Assembly (NCBI GenBank): GCA_021442155.1
Contig: CM038218.1
Span: 58,060,268-58,124,267 of the forward strand
DNA length: 64,000 nt
Source of the DNA: Cymbidium sinense
Taxonomy: Eukaryota > Streptophyta > Magnoliopsida > Asparagales > Orchidaceae
Direction: 5' to 3'
This document shows positions 23,897 to 34,142 of the stretch, piece by piece (positions within the stretch are counted from its first letter, which is position 1; the number at the start of each line of letters is the position of its first letter). The position numbers and the translations under genes were made by a program. Below the pieces are notes generated by a model that saw only the letters and a program-made list of their open reading frames with translations, did no database searches and was not told the origin of the DNA.

Positions 23897-25255
23897 TGTG
23901 GTTTTAGGTTTTAGGTTTAGTTTATTTTTTAATTTATTTAGTTACTTGGTGGTTAGGGTTGGGTTTGTGGTTTAGGGTTTAGTGTTGTAGTTTAAGGTTT
24001 TAAGTTGTGGTTTTATGGTTTGCTTTTTAGGGTTTAGGTTAGTAATTATTTTAGGTTTTAGGTTTTGGGTTTAGGCTTAGGATTTAGGGTTTAGGGTAAG
24101 GTAGTTTGGGTTTGTATTTGTGGTGGTTTATGATTTAAGGTTTAATGTTTTTTTAATTAAGTAACTATTTAGCATATTTTTTATTTATTTTATTTTATTT
24201 TATTTTTTATTTTTATTTATGTTTATTTTTTGTTCTTATTTAGTTTTGTTTATTTACTTTAGGTTAATTTATTTTAGTTTAGGTTTTTTATTTTAGTTTA
24301 TTTTTTAAGTTTAGGTTTAGATTTAGGTTTAGGTTTTAGTTTTAGGGTTTAGGGTTTAGGGTTTAGGGTTGTAGGTTTTAGGGTTTAGGGTTTAGGGTTT
24401 TAGGGTTTAGGGTTGTAGGTTTAGGGTTTAGGGTTTAGGTTTAGTTTTAGGATTTAGGGTTTAGGGTTTAGAGTTTAGGGTTTGGGATTTAGGGTTTAGT
24501 TTTTATTTTATTTAGGTTTTTTATTCTTAGGTTTATTTAATTTTTTTAGTAAAATTTAGGTTTTTATTATTTTATTTAAATTTATTTTATATTAGTTTAT
24601 TTTATATTAGTTTATATTAGTTTTAGTATTTGGGGTTTAGGGTTTAGAGTTTAGGGTTTGAAATTTAGAGTTTAGTTTTTTATTTTATTTAGGTTTTTTA
24701 TTCTTAGTTTATTTAATTTTTTTAGTAAAATTTAGGTTTTTATTATTTTATTTAAATTTATTTTATATTAGTTTGTTTTATTTTATTTTATTTTAGGTTT
24801 AAGTATTTTATTTATTTTATTTTTAGGTTTTATTTAGTTTAGGTATAGGTTTTAGGATTAACATTTAAGGTTTATGGTTTAGGGTTTAGGATTTTAGGGT
24901 TTAGGGTTTAGGGTTTAGGGTTTAAGGTTAGGGTTTAGGGTTTAGGGTTTAGTGTTTAGGCTTTAGAGTTTAGGGTTTTTAGGGTTTTTATTTTAGGGTT
25001 TAGGGTTAGTTTAGGGTTTAATGTTTAAGGTTTACGATTTAGTCTTCAGTTTAGGGTTTTTATGGTTTTTGGTTTAGAGTTTAGGTTTAGTTTAGGGTTT
25101 AGGGTTTAGGGTTTATAGTTTATGGTTAGGGTTAGGGTTTTGGGTTTTGGGTTTAGGGTTTAGGGTTTAGGGTTTAAGGTTAGGGTTGTAGGTTTATGGT
25201 TGAGGGTTTAGGTTTTAAGGTTTATGGTTGAGAATTTAGGGTTTTAGGGTTTAGG
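23897..25255. repeat. Telomere-like blocks, filler and a local duplication
   Basis: TTTAGGG blocks at about 23940-24130, 24340-24500 and 24870-25255, separated by filler. A marker motif lies at about 24153-24168. A 177-180 bp duplication lies within (24497-24850). No gene. Confidence 0.8.
24497..24850. repeat. About 178 bp tandem duplication in filler
   Basis: TTTAGGTTTTTTATTCTTAG and the following TTTTTTAGTAAAATTTAGG occur at about 24511 and again at about 24688, with a TTTAGGG segment between. The copies are almost identical, so the duplication is recent relative to the surrounding decay. Confidence 0.75.
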
Positions 25256-25312
<57 letters not shown>

Positions 25313-25313
25313 T
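25256..25313. repeat. (TTA)n microsatellite at the GRP poly(A) position
   Basis: About 19 TTA units fill the place where other GRP units have poly(T) on the + strand. Unit 3 has a shorter version at 17831-17850. Probably expanded from an interrupted poly(A) tail. Confidence 0.9.
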
Positions 25314-25775
25314 TAACAGAGAATAAATTCATATTCAACATTTCCTCTTTTTGATTTCATCAACCAAGTAACACACCAAGCTTTCTAAGACACAAGCGCG
25401 ACATAGATTAAAAATGAGCATGCATAGAGCAAATCAGAAACCATAGATAATTAGAACCATCTCTCTCTTGTGAACAGTTCCATAAGCGACATTTGGTCGC
25501 GGTTTCTCGGTTCCCATCAGATCCACCCTATCCTCTTGAGTAGCAGCTTGCACCATCATTCCCGATCTATCCCTCCGCCACCGCCATAATCTGACCTCGT
25601 GCTCCTCCTACCTCCATAACCACCACCATTTCAACCACCGCCTCCATATCCATTAGCACCTCTAGATCCCCCACCACCACTACGATGACTGTCGCCTCCA
25701 CCTTCTCCTCCACTGCTGAATCTGGACTTAGCCTGGCCGACTGTGATGTTCCTACCATCAACGTTATGCCCATTC
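25314..25775 (-). pseudogene. GRP 3' fragment, unit 5
   Basis: Minus strand. The 5' part recalls NITVGQAKSRFSS and a GGEGGGDSHRSGGG-type tract, then a Gly-rich domain with stops and frame slips. The 5' edge is at CCTAAGAATGGG as in units 1, 3 and 6. The 3' UTR is shared (+ strand CATCAACCAAGTAACACACC). Closest to unit 3 by its (TTA)n flank and breakpoint. Confidence 0.82.
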
Positions 25776-27016
25776 TTAGGGTTTAGGTTTATTAGGTTTT
25801 AGGATTATTTTTTAATTTATTTAATTACTTTAAGTTAAGTTTAGGGTTTAGGGTTTTTTTCAAATTAAGAAAATTAGTAGTTTTAGGTTTATTTAGTTTA
25901 CTTTTTATTTATTTAAGTTTATTTGATTTCTTATTTTTATTTAGGTTTAGTTTTTAATTTATTTATGTTTTTTATTTTTAGGTTTATTTTATTTTTTTAG
26001 TTTAGTTTAGGTTAATATTTATTTTATTTTATTTTAGTTTTTATTTTTTATTATATTTTTTTTAGTTTTAAGTTTAGGTTTAGGTTTAGGTTTTCATCTT
26101 ATTTTATTTTATTTATTTTATTTAGGTTTAGGTTTTTTTATTTATTTTACTTTTAAGTTTTATTTAGTTTAGGTTAAATTTTTTAGGTTTTTAGTGTTTA
26201 GGGTTTAGGGTTTGGGGTTTGGGGTTTAGGGTTTAGGGTTTAGGGATATTTTTTGGGTTTAGGGTTTAGGGTTAAGGTTTTAGGATTTAGGATTGTAGGT
26301 TAAGGGTTAAGGGTTTAGGGTTTAGGGTTTAGTGTTAATTTTAGGATTTAGGGTTTAGCGTTAGGGTTATTTCATTTATTCTTTATTTACTTTTATTTAA
26401 GGTTTAGGGTTTAGGGTTTAGGGTTAGTTTTAGGGTTTAGGGTTTAGGATTTAAGATTTTGGGTTTAGGGTTTAGGGTTTTAATTTAAAAAATTGGTAGG
26501 TTTAGGATTATTTAGTTTATTTAGGATATTTTTTATTTATTTTTGTTTATTTTATGTTTTTTACTTTTATTTAGGTTTATTTTTATTTTTATTTAGGTTT
26601 TTATTTATTTTTATTTTATTTAGTTTACATTTATTTTTAATTTATTTTTATATAAGTTTATTATTTTTTAATTTAGTTTAAGTTTTTGTTTATTTTATTT
26701 TAGTTTAGTTTTTTATTTTAATTTTAATATTTTCTTTTTAGGTTTTGGTTTTTAGCTTTTTAGGGTTTAGGGTTTAGAGTTTAAGTTTTAGGGTTTAGGG
26801 TATAAGGTTTAGGGTTTAGGGCTTAGGGTTTAGGGTTTAGGGTTTAGGGTTTAGGGTTTAGGGTTTAAGGTTTAGGTTTTAGCATTTAGGGTTTAGGGTT
26901 TAGGGTTTAGGGTTTAGTGTTTTAGGATTTAAGGTTTATGGTTTATGGTTTATGGTTTGGGTTTTAGGTTTATGGTTCAGGTTTTAATTTAGGATTTAGG
27001 GTTTATAGTTTTTTTT
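25776..27016. repeat. Telomere-like blocks and filler
   Basis: Marker motifs at about 25862-25882 and 26481-26502, with filler between. TTTAGGG-rich at 26180-26480 and very dense at 26760-26990. The F/L-rich ORF read at 26493-26681 is a translation of filler. The right end (from about 26860) is near-identical to 30730-30880. Confidence 0.8.
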
Positions 27017-27444
27017 AATAGAGAATAAACTCAGATTCAATATTTCTTCTTTTTTATTTAATCAATCGAGTAACACACCAAGTTTTCTAAGACACTAGTG
27101 ATGACTAGATCAAAAATGAGCATGCATAGAGCAAATCAAAAATCGCTACTTTAAAGACACAGTTCCATAAGCAGCAGATAGGATCAGTCGTTCTTTAATT
27201 TCTCCAGTTCCCGTGAACCATGCGAGTAGTAGTGGGATCCACCATCACCTCGTTCTCTCCCACCACCAGTTGTAACCTCAGTGGCTCCTCCTGCCTCTTA
27301 ACCACCCTTGCTCAGACCACCACATCCATGTCCACCCTCTTTGATCCCCACCGACTACGATAATCACCTTTTCTTCCACCTCCACTTGCCATCTAGAGCG
27401 AGCGGTTGATGGTGATATTCCTTCCGTCAAGGTTCTGCCCATTC
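27017..27444 (-). pseudogene. GRP 3' fragment, unit 6
   Basis: The minus strand starts NGQNLDGRNITINRS and quickly meets a stop. The Gly-rich tract is shortened and out of frame. It shares private features with unit 7 (altered UTR phrase AATCAATCGAGTAACACACC on the + strand, loss of the stretch between the GCATAGAGCAAATC phrase and the stop region), so units 6 and 7 are copies of each other. Confidence 0.82.
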
Positions 27445-29435
27445 TTAGGGTTTAGGTTTTCGGTTTATTTTTTAATTTATTTAGTTACTTTAAGTTTAGG
27501 TTTAGGTTTAGGGTTTATTGTTAGGATTTTGGGTTTAGGTTTTAGGGTCTTAGGGTTTATGCTTTTAGGATTTAGGGTTTAAGGTTTAGGGTTTTTTAGG
27601 GTTTAGGATTTAGGGTTATAGGTTTAGGGTTGTAGGTTTAGGGTTTAAGGTTTAGGGTTTAAGGTTTAGGGTTTAGGGTTTAGGGTTTAGGATTTAAGGT
27701 TTAAGTTTTTTTAAAAAAAAATTTAAGTAATCCTGTAGGTTTAGGTTTATTTAGTTTATTTTATTTTTTTAGTTATGTTTATTTTTTATTTTTATTTAGT
27801 TTTATTTATTTACTTTAGGTATAATTATTTTAGTTTATGTCTTTTATTTTGTTTATTTTTTTGGTTTAGGTTTAGGTTTAGGTTTAGGTTTCAGGTTTAG
27901 GGTTTGGGGTTTAGGATTTAGGGTTTAGGCTTTAGGGTTTAGGATTTTTTGGGTTTAGGGTTTAGGGTTAGATTAGGGTTTAAGGTTTTGGGTTTTAGGG
28001 TTTGGGATTTAGGGTTTAGGGTTTAGGGTTTTTTAGTGTTTAGGGTTTAGGGTTGTAGGATTAGGATTATATGATTAGTGTTTAGGGTTTAGGGTCTAAG
28101 GGTTAAGGGTTTAGGACTTAGGGTTCAAGGTTTAGATTTTAACTATTTGACTTTATTTTATTTTAGTTTAGGTTTATGTTTATTTCATTTTATTTATTTT
28201 AGATTTAGTATATTTTTTTTAGTTTAGGGTTTAGGTTTTATTGTTTAGTTACTTTTAGGTTATATTTTAAGTTTATTTTTTAGGAATAAGTTTTTATTTA
28301 GTTTTTATTTTATTTTATTTTAGGTTTATCTTATTTTTATTTTGCATTTAGTTTTTATTTTATTTAGGTTTTTTATTTTAGGTTTGTTTTATTTCTTAGT
28401 TTAGTTTAGGTTTTCATTTATTTTATTTTAATTTAGTTTTAGGTTTAGGTTTGAGTTTGGTTTAGGTTCTTTCATTTATTTTATTCTAAGGTTTTATTTA
28501 ATTTAAGTGTATGTTTTTAGGTTTTTAGGGTTAATGTTTTAGGATTTAGGGTTTATAATTTTGGGTTTAGGATTTAGGGTTTGGGGTTTAGGGTTTAGGG
28601 TCAAGGGTTGTAGGTTTTAGGGTTTAGAATTTAGGGTTTAGGATTCATGGTTTTAAGGTTTAGGGTTTAGGGTTTAAGGTTTAGGTTTGAGTTTAGGTTT
28701 TAGGGTAAGTTTAGGGTTTAGTCTTTGTAATTTTAGGTTTAGTTGATTTTAGGATCAGTTTAGTTTTAGGATTTTAGGTTTAGTTTAGGTTTAGAATTTA
28801 GGTTAGTTTAGGTTTAAGTTTAGTGTTTAAACTTTAGGTTTAGTTTTAGTTTTAGGTTTAGGTTTTATGGTTTAGGGTTTAGGGTTTAGAGTTTTTAGGG
28901 TTTAGGGGTTAGGGTTTAGGATTAGTTTAGGGTTTAAGGTTTAGGGTTTTAGGGTTTATGGTTTAGAGTTTAGGGTTTAGTGTTAGGGTTAGGGTTTAGA
29001 GTTTAGGATTTAAGGATTAGGGTTTATGATTTAGGGTTTAAGCTTAGTTTAGGGTTAAGGGTTTAGGCTTTATGGTTTAGGGTTAAGGGATTTTTAGGGT
29101 TTAGGGTTTTTTAGGGTTTAGGGTTTAGGGTTTAGGGTTAGTTTTATGGTTTAGGGTTTAAGTTTTAGGTTTTAGGATTTAGTGTTTAGGGTTTATGGTT
29201 TAAGGTTTAGGGTTTATGGTTTTTTTAAAAATTAAAGGAACTAGTAGTTTAGATTTATTTAGTTTATTTTATATTTTTATTTAGGATTATTATTTTTATT
29301 TAGTTTAGTTTATTTATTTTTTGTTTATTTATTTTAGTTTAGGTTTTTTATTTTAGTTTATTTTATATGTTTAAGTTTAGGTTTATGTTTATTTTCTTAG
29401 TTATTAAGTCTCCTTAATAGTTCTCTGTCCACACA
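27445..29435. repeat. Telomere-like blocks and filler before the EML fragment
   Basis: TTTAGGG-rich at 27500-27700, 27880-28130 and 28600-29220. Marker motifs near 27722-27742 and 29226-29250. The part from about 28372 onward recurs at about 32608, so it belongs to a duplicated segment. Confidence 0.8.
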
Positions 29436-30205
29436 TTGCTACTGAAATTAATTCCTCGGGAGAAGGAAACTTTAATTATTGAACTAAGAACTGAATTAAA
29501 AGTGTCTGATATGGAGCATAGAGAACTATTAAGCATGGTTAATTCAAATGATCTTATCAGAAGAATAAGGTATAGTACATCACTATTTGTATTGTACTTT
29601 TGTGTTTCTATTCTAATTATTGACATGAAATGTTTGATCTATAAAGGGAGTGGAGGCAAGTAGGAGGGAGGCAACTTAGTTGATGAATCATGCACAGCTA
29701 TTCCTGATTCACTACCTAGTCCTAGTGTTTTAGGGTCTCACAAGGGGAAAGATACATCTCACTCAATACCTTCTTTGCCTCTCAATGTGTCATCATCTGT
29801 AATGCATTTCCAACTAGTTGGTGCTTCCATGCAGCCATCAGTATCAGCTGTAAAACATGGACCTTCAGGGACGAAGGGCAAGCAGCCGAAACCAGTATGC
29901 CAACTATCAACTTTTTTGCGACATGAATTTATTTTTGTCAACTTTGCTATTTTGAATATTTTTGGTTAGGATTATAGCCCTATTTCAACCATTGACTTAA
30001 TAAGAAGGAGTCTTTGTAGATTCCCTCCATGGGTCCAAGTGAAAGGGGCCATCTCTCAAATAGGGGTGTCCCTGATGTTATGGCGGAATGAATGAGCTTA
30101 CATATAATCCATGATTGGACAAAATGTAATGACTAGGTGGCCTGAAGATAATAACTTCTACGATGCTGTTAATACCTACTATGATCCACAAAAGGTGTGC
30201 ATCGG
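29436..30205 (+). pseudogene. EMSY-like (EML) gene fragment, copy 1
   Basis: Exonic pieces of a plant EMSY-like protein (ENT plus Agenet/Tudor-type chromatin proteins). 29453-29569 reads [18 protein letters not shown], then [10 protein letters not shown] and NDLIRRIR. A 77 bp intron (29570-29646, GT...AG) follows, and the next exon starts EWRQVGGRQ. Then comes a degenerate Ser/Pro-rich linker (SIPSLPL, GASMQPSVSAVKHGPSGTKG, KQPKP), and after frame changes TRWPEDNNFYDAV, the start of the Agenet/Tudor-like fold. The retained intron shows a genomic rather than mRNA origin. The N-terminal ENT domain and the end of the Tudor fold are missing. Stops and frameshifts are many. Confidence 0.82.
29570..29646 (+). 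other. Retained intron of the EML fragment
   Basis: Starts GTATAG after AGAATAAG and ends CTATAAAG. Removing it would join RRIR to EWRQVGGRQ as in EML proteins. AT-rich, short, phase consistent. Its presence argues against a processed retrocopy. Confidence 0.75.
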
Positions 30206-30880
30206 TGTTTATTTTTAGGTTTTCTTTTTTAGTTTAGGTTTAGGTTTATTTTTAGTTTATTTTATTTTATTTAGTTTAGGTTTAGGTTTAGGTTTATGTT
30301 TTATTTATTTTAGTTTAGTTTATTTTAGTTTTGGTTAAAGTTTATTTTTTTTATTTTAGGTTTAGGTTTTATTTTTAGTTTATGGTTTAGGTTTTATTTT
30401 TTATTTATTTTTAGGTTTTATTTTTAGGTTTATTATTCAAGTTTTGATTTTTATTTTATTTTATTTTAGGTTGATTTTATTTTCATTTTATGTTTAGGTT
30501 TTATTTTTTAGTTTACTGTAGATTTTTATTTCTTTTATTTTAGTTTAATTTTTAATTTTTATTTTATTTTATTTTTAGGTTTTAATTTTATTTTTTATTT
30601 TATTTTATTTAGGTTTTTTATTTATTTTATTTTTAGGTTTTATTTAGTTTAAGTTTATATTTTTAGGTTTTTAGGGTTTAGGGTTTAAGGTTTAGGGTTT
30701 TGGGTTGTGGGTTGTGGGTTTTGGGTTTTGGGTTTAGGGTTTAGGGTTTAGGCATTTAGGGTTTAGGGTTTAGGGTTTAGTATTTTAGGGTTTAAGGTTT
30801 ATGGTTTAGGGTTTATGGTTTGGGTTTTAGGTTTATGGTTCAGGTTTTAATTTAGGATTTAGGGTTTATAGTTTTTTTTT
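30206..30880. repeat. Filler and telomere-like block
   Basis: T-rich filler to about 30660, then TTTAGGG-rich sequence with GGGTTGTGGG-type variants, ending at the poly(T) before GRP unit 7. The left part is similar to 34143-34480, the right part to 26860-27016. No gene. Confidence 0.8.
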
Positions 30881-31318
30881 AACAGAGAACAAATTCAGAT
30901 TCAACATTTCTTCTTTTTTATTTAATCAATCGAGTAACACACCAAGTTTTCTAAGACACTAGTGATGACATAGATAAAAAATGAGCACGCATAGAGCAAA
31001 TCAAAAATTGCTACTTTAAAGACACAGTTCCATAAGCAGCAGATCGGATCAGTCATTCTTCAATTTCTGCAGTTCCCATCAGAACCACGTCGGCCTTAGT
31101 AGTAGTGGGATCCACCATCATATCCCCATTCTCTCCCTCCGCCACCACCACGGTTGTAACCTCCGTGGCTCCTCCTGCCTCCTTAACCACCACTGCTCTG
31201 ACCACCACATCCATGTCCACCACCTCCCAGATCCCCAGACTACGATAATCACGCCTTTTCTTCACCTCCATGGATCTAGAGCACGGTTGATGGTGATATT
31301 CCTTAAGAGGTTACGCCT
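30881..31318 (-). pseudogene. GRP 3' fragment, unit 7
   Basis: Minus strand. Close copy of unit 6 with a better Gly-rich tract (GGG/GGY with RGG and SGGY words in a shifted frame) and a frameshifted C-terminal end. The 5' edge is damaged: on the + strand the expected CTGCCCATTC reads TTACGCCTTTTTAGG. Poly(T) on the + strand at 30872-30880. Confidence 0.82.
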
Positions 31319-33529
31319 TTTTAGGTTTTAGGTTTAGGTTTAGGTTTTATTTTTTTTTTATTTAGTTTTTTTTTGGTTTAGGTTTTTTTATTTATTTAGT
31401 TTTTAGGGGTTTTTTAGGATTTTTTAGTTTGGTTTAGGGTTTAGGTTTAAGTTTTAGGTTTTAGGGTTTAGGGTTTAAGGTTTAGGTTTAGGGTTTTAGG
31501 GTTTAGGGTTTATAGGTTTAGGGTTTAGTAGGTTTAGGGTTTAAGGTTTAGGTTTATTTATTTTTTTTAGTTTAGTTTAGGGTTTAGGGTTTAGGGTTTT
31601 AGTTTAAGGTTTTTTTTAAAAATTAAATATAGTTTAAGTTTATTTAGTTTATTTTATTTTTTTAGTTATTTTATTTTTTTATTTTATTTAGTTTATTTTT
31701 TATTTATTTATTTATTTATTTATTTTAGTTTTTTTTTTTATTTTTAGTTTTAGGTTTAGGTTTAGGTTTATTTTAGGTTTAGAGTTTTATTTATTTATTT
31801 TAGGTTTAGGTTGTTTTAGGTTTAGGTTTAGTTTTGTTTATTTTAGGTTTAGGTTTATTTAGGTTTATTTTAGGTTTAGGGTTTATTTTTTTAGTTTATT
31901 TTATTTTATTTTTATTTAGGGTTAGGTTTAGGTTTATTTATTTAGGTTTAGTTTTATTTATTTTAATTTATTTTATTTTAGGTTTAGGTTTATTTTATTT
32001 ATTTTATTTTTTTATTTTATTTTAGGTTTATTTTTTTTTATTATTTTTGGTTTTTTTATTTTATTTATTTTTTAGGTTAATTTTTAGTTTTATTTTTTAT
32101 TTAGTTTAATTTTATTTTATTTTAGTTTATTTATTTATATTTTATTTTTTAGTTTTTTATTTATTTAGGTTTTATTTTTTATTTTATTTTTATTTAGGTT
32201 TAGGTTTATTTATTTTATTTTATTTTATTTTATATTTAGGTTTTTTTGTTTATTTATTTTATTTTTATTTTTCTTTAGTTAGGTTTATTTATAGTTTAGG
32301 TTTAGGTTTATTTATTTTTTTTTTTATTAGTTTAGGTTTAGTTTTATTTTTATTTTATTTTTATTTTATTTTATTTAGGTTTTTAGTTTAGGGTTTTGGT
32401 TTATTTTTATTATTTTAGGTTTTTTTTTTTTTTTTAGGTTTATTTTAGTTTTTATTTATTTTAGTTTTATTTATTTATATTTATTTTATTATTTTTTTAG
32501 TTTATTTATTTTATTTTAATTTATTTTATTTTAGGTATTTTTATTTATTTTATTTTATTTTATTTTAGGTTTATTTTTTTATTTTATTTATTTTTTTTTA
32601 TATTTTTTTATTTTAGGTTTGTTTTATTTCTTAGTTTAGTTTAGGTTTTCATTTATTTTATTTTAATTTAGTTTTTATTTTTTAATTTTTTTTTTTTTAG
32701 GTTTTGATTTTTTTTAGGTTTGGGTTTTGATTTTATTTAGGTTTAGGATCTTTCATTTATTTATTTTAAGGTTTTATTTAATTTAAGTGTATGTTTTTAG
32801 GTTTTTAGGGTTAATGGTTTAGGATTTAGGGTTTATAGTTTAGGGTTTAGGGTTTAGGGTTTAGGGTGGGTTTACATTTTAGTTAGATTTAGGGTTTAAT
32901 TATGGTTTTAAGGTTTAGGGTTTTAGGTTTAGGTTTAGGTTTATTAGGGTTTTAGGGTTAGTTTAGGGTTTAGTAGGATTTTAGGTTTAGGTTAAATTTT
33001 AGGATCAGAGTTTAGGGTTTAGGTTTTATTTTAGGTTTTAGGTTTAAGTTTAGTTAAGTTTTAGGTTTTAATTTAAGGTTTAAACTTTAGTTTAGGGTTT
33101 TAGTATTTTAGGTTTAGGTTTAGGTTTAGGTTTTAAGTTTAGTTTTAGGGTTAGGTTTATTTAGATTATTTAGGTTTAGGTGAGTTTAGTTTATAGTTTA
33201 GTTTAGGTTTATTTAGGGTTTTTATTTATTAGGTTTAAGTTTATTTAGTTAGTTTAGTTAGGGTTTATTTAGGTTAGTTTAGGGTTTAGGTTTAGTTATT
33301 TAGTTTATTAGGTTTAGTTTAGTTAGTTTAGGTTTAGGTTTTTTTTTAGTTTTTATGGTTTTAAGGTTTAGGGTTTATTTTTAATTAAAGGAACTAGTAA
33401 GTTTAGATTTATTTATTTTATTTTAGGTTATTATTTTTATTTATTTAGTTTATTTATTTTTTGTTTATTTGTTTAGGTTTTATTTTAATTTATTTTATAT
33501 GTTTAAGTTTAGGTTTATGTTTATTTTCT
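31319..33529. repeat. Filler-rich stretch of the array
   Basis: Mostly TTTATTTTA/TTTAGG filler (31730-32600 is nearly pure). TTTAGGG-rich parts at 31430-31600 and 32810-33360, markers near 31620 and 33383-33400. The ORF at 31834-32025 is a filler translation. From about 32608 it repeats 28372 onward. Confidence 0.8.
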
Positions 33530-34142
33530 TAGTTATTAAGTCTCATTAATGGTTTATCATTTATTTTATAATTTAGGGAGAAGGAAACTTTGAACTAGAA
33601 TTAAAAGTGGTTAGAGAACTATTGCATGGTTAATTCAAATGATCTTATCGGAAGAATAGTACATCATATTTGTATTGTACTTTTTATGTTTCTATTCTAA
33701 TTGACATGAAATGTTTGATCTATAAAGGGAGTGGAGGAACGGTTTGATGAATCATGCCTATATTTTAGTAGTAGTTTTTAAGAGGAAAGATACATCTCAT
33801 ACCTTCTTTGCCTCTCAATGTGTCATCATTTTGCATTCCCAAAGTTGGTGCTTCCATGCCATCGATTAAAACATGGACCTTAGAGAAGGGCAGCAAGCAG
33901 TTATCAACTTTTTTACATGAATTTATTTTTTGAATATTTTTGGTTAGGATTAAGCCCTATTTCAACCATTGACTTAATAAGAAGGAGTCTTGATTTCAAT
34001 GGGTCCAAGTGAAAGGGGCCATCTCTTAAAAGGGTTTAGGTTTTATTTATTTAGCTGTATAATCCATTGGACAAAAAAAGTAATGGAGGTAAGATAATCT
34101 TCTGTTTATTAATATTTATGATCCACAAAAGGTGTGTATCGT
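33530..34142 (+). pseudogene. EML gene fragment, copy 2 (decayed)
   Basis: Collinear with 29400-30205: GGGAGAAGGAAACTTTGAAC, GGTTAATTCAAATGATCTTA, GACATGAAATGTTTGATCTA, GGAGTGGAGG, CCTCTCAATGTGTCATCAT, GGGTCCAAGTGAAAGGGGCC and ATGATCCACAAAAGGTGTG all recur in order. It is about 160 bp shorter because of many small deletions. Two stretches of copy 1 are replaced by telomere-like filler (near 33549-33585 and 34031-34062). It is not separately recognisable as coding. Confidence 0.8.

Noticed and set aside
26493..26681. Hydrophobic F/L/Y-rich ORFs (also 31834-32025 and 43762-44028) that look like small membrane proteins
   Set aside because: They are direct translations of TTTATTTTA and TTTAGG filler. 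The same composition gives such ORFs in every frame, and there is no conserved sequence or context.
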